Assembly (NCBI GenBank): GCA_000434615.1
Contig: FR880836.1
Coordinates: 1 to 15,247 of the forward strand
Direction of reading: 5' to 3'
Length of the DNA stretch: 15,247 nt
DNA from: Clostridium sp. CAG:510
GTDB taxonomy: Bacteria > Bacillota > Clostridia > Lachnospirales > Lachnospiraceae
The notes under the pieces are model-generated. The model made no database searches. It was not told where the DNA came from and saw nothing but the letters and a program-made list of their open reading frames with translations. The position numbers and the translations under genes are program-made. Positions within the stretch are counted from its first letter, which is position 1, and each line of letters begins with the position of its first letter. Of the stretch, positions 13,772 through 15,247 are shown in pieces.

Positions 13772-15049
13772 TCACTTCACCCGCGACAGTACGAGTACCA
13801 CTGCAAATGTCAGTACCTCGGCACATGGGAAGGAAAGCCAGATGCCTGTCATGCCAAATAAAGTGGAAAGCAGAATAGCAAAAAAGATAATCGCAACAAC
13901 CCCGCGGAGCAGGGAACCCGTGATTGCGGGTCCGGGCTTATCCACAGCAGAAAAATAAGCCACCAGCACGATATTGATGCCGGCAACCAGATAGCCGAGA
14001 AAATACAGCCGTATTCCGTCATCGGCATAACGGGCAAGCTCTGCACTCTGTTCGCTGTTAAAAATGGAAATCAGCGGACCGGTAGCCAGAAAAACGATGC
14101 CCACTATAATGATTTCCGTAGCCAGGCCGGTAAGCAGGCTCCACCTCAGGAGCTTTTTCACATGCGCTGTATCGCCTTTCCCGTAATATTCACTGATTAA
14201 CGGCTGGGCGCCCTGCGCCAGACCGTTAAAGATAGACATTGACACAATGGAAATATTGGCAATTACACCATACGCTGCCACGCCGATATTACCTGCAAGG
14301 GACAAAATCAGCATATTAAACACAATTGTGGTTACAGCGGAAGAAATCTCCCCCACAAAAGCCGATATTCCAAGCTGGCAGCAGGAAAACAGATGCCGGG
14401 GGGAAGGCCTGTGGAATCCAAATTCCACATGATTGTTCTTACCGAAAAGATGCATGCAGCATACAGACATAGTGACCGCCGGACACACTGCCGTTGCCAG
14501 CGCCGCACCGTTCATCCCCAGACCCATGGGAAACATAAACACATAGTCAAACACAATATTGAACAGACTGCCCGCTATGGAACCCAGCATGGCTGTTGCC
14601 GGTGCATGGTCGTTGCGCGTGAAAGCCGTAAATGTATAATTCGTCATGAAAAAAGGAGAGGCTATCAGAATGATACGCAGATAATCCTTACCCAGTGCCG
14701 TCAGCGCCGCATCGCCGCCCAGAAGCTGCAGCAGCTTTTCCGGCAGAAAAATACCGATAAGGATAAATGGAATGCTGCACAGCACACTGCACAAAACGGA
14801 TTGTGTAAAATAAAAATTTACCGGTTCCCCCTTCTCCTTGCTGATACGGTACCGGGTAGCCGAGCCGATGCCGATCATGGCGCCAATGGCATACACCAGA
14901 CCGAATACCGGCAAAATCAGATTTAAGACGGCCAGCCCGTCCGCACCGGAATACAGGGAGATAAAGAAAGTGTCTGCCAGAATGTAGACAGAAATGCCCA
15001 CCATTCCGGCAACACTTTGCAGAACATATTTTGTAAATTGTTTTAACAT
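13772..15049 (-). CDS. MATE family multidrug/metabolite exporter
   Basis: The 425-residue integral membrane protein has about twelve hydrophobic segments and the features of bacterial MATE exporters, which expel drugs or metabolites in exchange for Na+ or H+. Recognisable stretches are SVAGMVGISVYILADTFFIS in the first span, GIGSATRYRISKEKGE, AGSLFNIVFDYVFMFPMGLG with the typical N-x3-D-x2 arrangement, and GLAQGAQPLISEYYG in the second half. The ATG at 15049 (MLKQFTKYV) has GGAG 5 nt upstream; upstream codons in this frame belong to another gene read in a different frame. It follows the partial gene after 2 nt and is probably co-transcribed with it. The substrate cannot be predicted. Confidence 0.93.
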   Translation of the reverse strand: MLKQFTKYVLQSVAGMVGISVYILADTFFISLYSGADGLAVLNLILPVFGLVYAIGAMIGIGSATRYRISKEKGEPVNFYFTQSVLCSVLCSIPFILIGIFLPEKLLQLLGGDAALTALGKDYLRIILIASPFFMTNYTFTAFTRNDHAPATAMLGSIAGSLFNIVFDYVFMFPMGLGMNGAALATAVCPAVTMSVCCMHLFGKNNHVEFGFHRPSPRHLFSCCQLGISAFVGEISSAVTTIVFNMLILSLAGNIGVAAYGVIANISIVSMSIFNGLAQGAQPLISEYYGKGDTAHVKKLLRWSLLTGLATEIIIVGIVFLATGPLISIFNSEQSAELARYADDGIRLYFLGYLVAGINIVLVAYFSAVDKPGPAITGSLLRGVVAIIFFAILLSTLFGMTGIWLSFPCAEVLTFAVVLVLSRVK

Positions 15050-15051
15050 AA

Positions 15052-15247
15052 TTACTCCAATGTAGCAAGAAATCTGTGGAATGCCCTTCTGCCCTCGGGC
15101 GTGCGCTTGTAAACGCCGGCATCCGTAAGGACTTCCGCAAACACAAGACCCACTTCTTTTTCTAAAATGCCCTCGATATTGTCCGCCGTCACGGTGTATC
15201 TGGGCAAGAATTCCTCCACCCAGTCCGCATGCTTGCAAAGCTCTTCC
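15052..15247 (-). CDS. 3' end of an unidentified gene (partial)
   Basis: The last 64 codons of a gene run in from the right edge and stop with TAA at 15052-15054. The readable peptide is hydrophilic and well-formed, with pieces such as EELCKHADWVEEFLPRYTV, DNIEGILEKEVGLVFAEV, LTDAGVYKRTPEGRRAF and the end HRFLATLE. I could not place it in a family. It ends 2 nt before the exporter's start codon and contains that gene's ribosome binding site, so the two probably form an operon; knowing this gene would help in guessing the exporter's substrate. Confidence 0.75.
   Translation of the reverse strand, partial: EELCKHADWVEEFLPRYTVTADNIEGILEKEVGLVFAEVLTDAGVYKRTPEGRRAFHRFLATLE

Noticed and set aside
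15050..15238. N-terminal extension of the MATE exporter
   Set aside because: The extra residues are not protein-like for this family, and another frame there is an intact gene end that carries the ribosome binding site for the ATG at 15049.

Overview
The window looks like a chromosomal segment of a Gram-positive anaerobe of the class Clostridia, most likely Lachnospiraceae. The reasons are moderate G+C, strong AGGAGG-type ribosome binding sites, and a gene set typical of that group: VanW/G5 protein, DUF4080-type radical SAM protein, signal-less LysM protein, and an Lrp/aminotransferase/AIR-synthase-like cluster. No sequence search was possible, so the family assignment is inference. All genes but one lie on the minus strand and are described below in their direction of transcription, from right to left.

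Right part (15247 to 9786). The 3' end of an unidentified gene is followed after 2 nt by a MATE-family exporter. Next comes a LysM protein with an all-helical C-terminal domain and no signal peptide. A compact run follows: radical SAM protein, endonuclease III (nth) and a DnaQ-like 3'-5' exonuclease, the last two junctions being short overlaps. The exonuclease gene runs tail-to-tail into the only plus-strand gene (9167-9871), a membrane-anchored protein of unknown function, with 86 bp of overlap.

Middle (9188 to 4163). A good minus-strand sigma-A promoter (TGGACA, 17 nt, TATAAT) overlaps the start of the plus-strand gene. It faces a 33-residue single-span membrane protein and then a VanW/G5 cell-envelope protein. 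Downstream lies a coupled trio with ATGA overlaps (AIR-synthase-like protein, Lrp/AsnC regulator, class I aminotransferase), followed 3 nt later by the tRNA methyltransferase trmL.

Left part (4071 to 1). An extended -10 promoter drives a type II membrane N-acetylmuramoyl-L-alanine amidase, followed by ribulose-phosphate 3-epimerase (rpe). Between the rpe stop and the next gene (a ThuA-like protein overlapping a sugar phosphate isomerase/epimerase) the whole 529-bp gap is filled by an unusual repeat array. It has eight units with a 63-bp period, each holding a 37-bp element with inverted ends (TTTGACTC/GAGTCAAA). The arms pair better as minus-strand RNA than as plus-strand RNA because most deviations become G-U pairs. 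This array is the most noteworthy object in the window. It is not a CRISPR array and is probably not coding.
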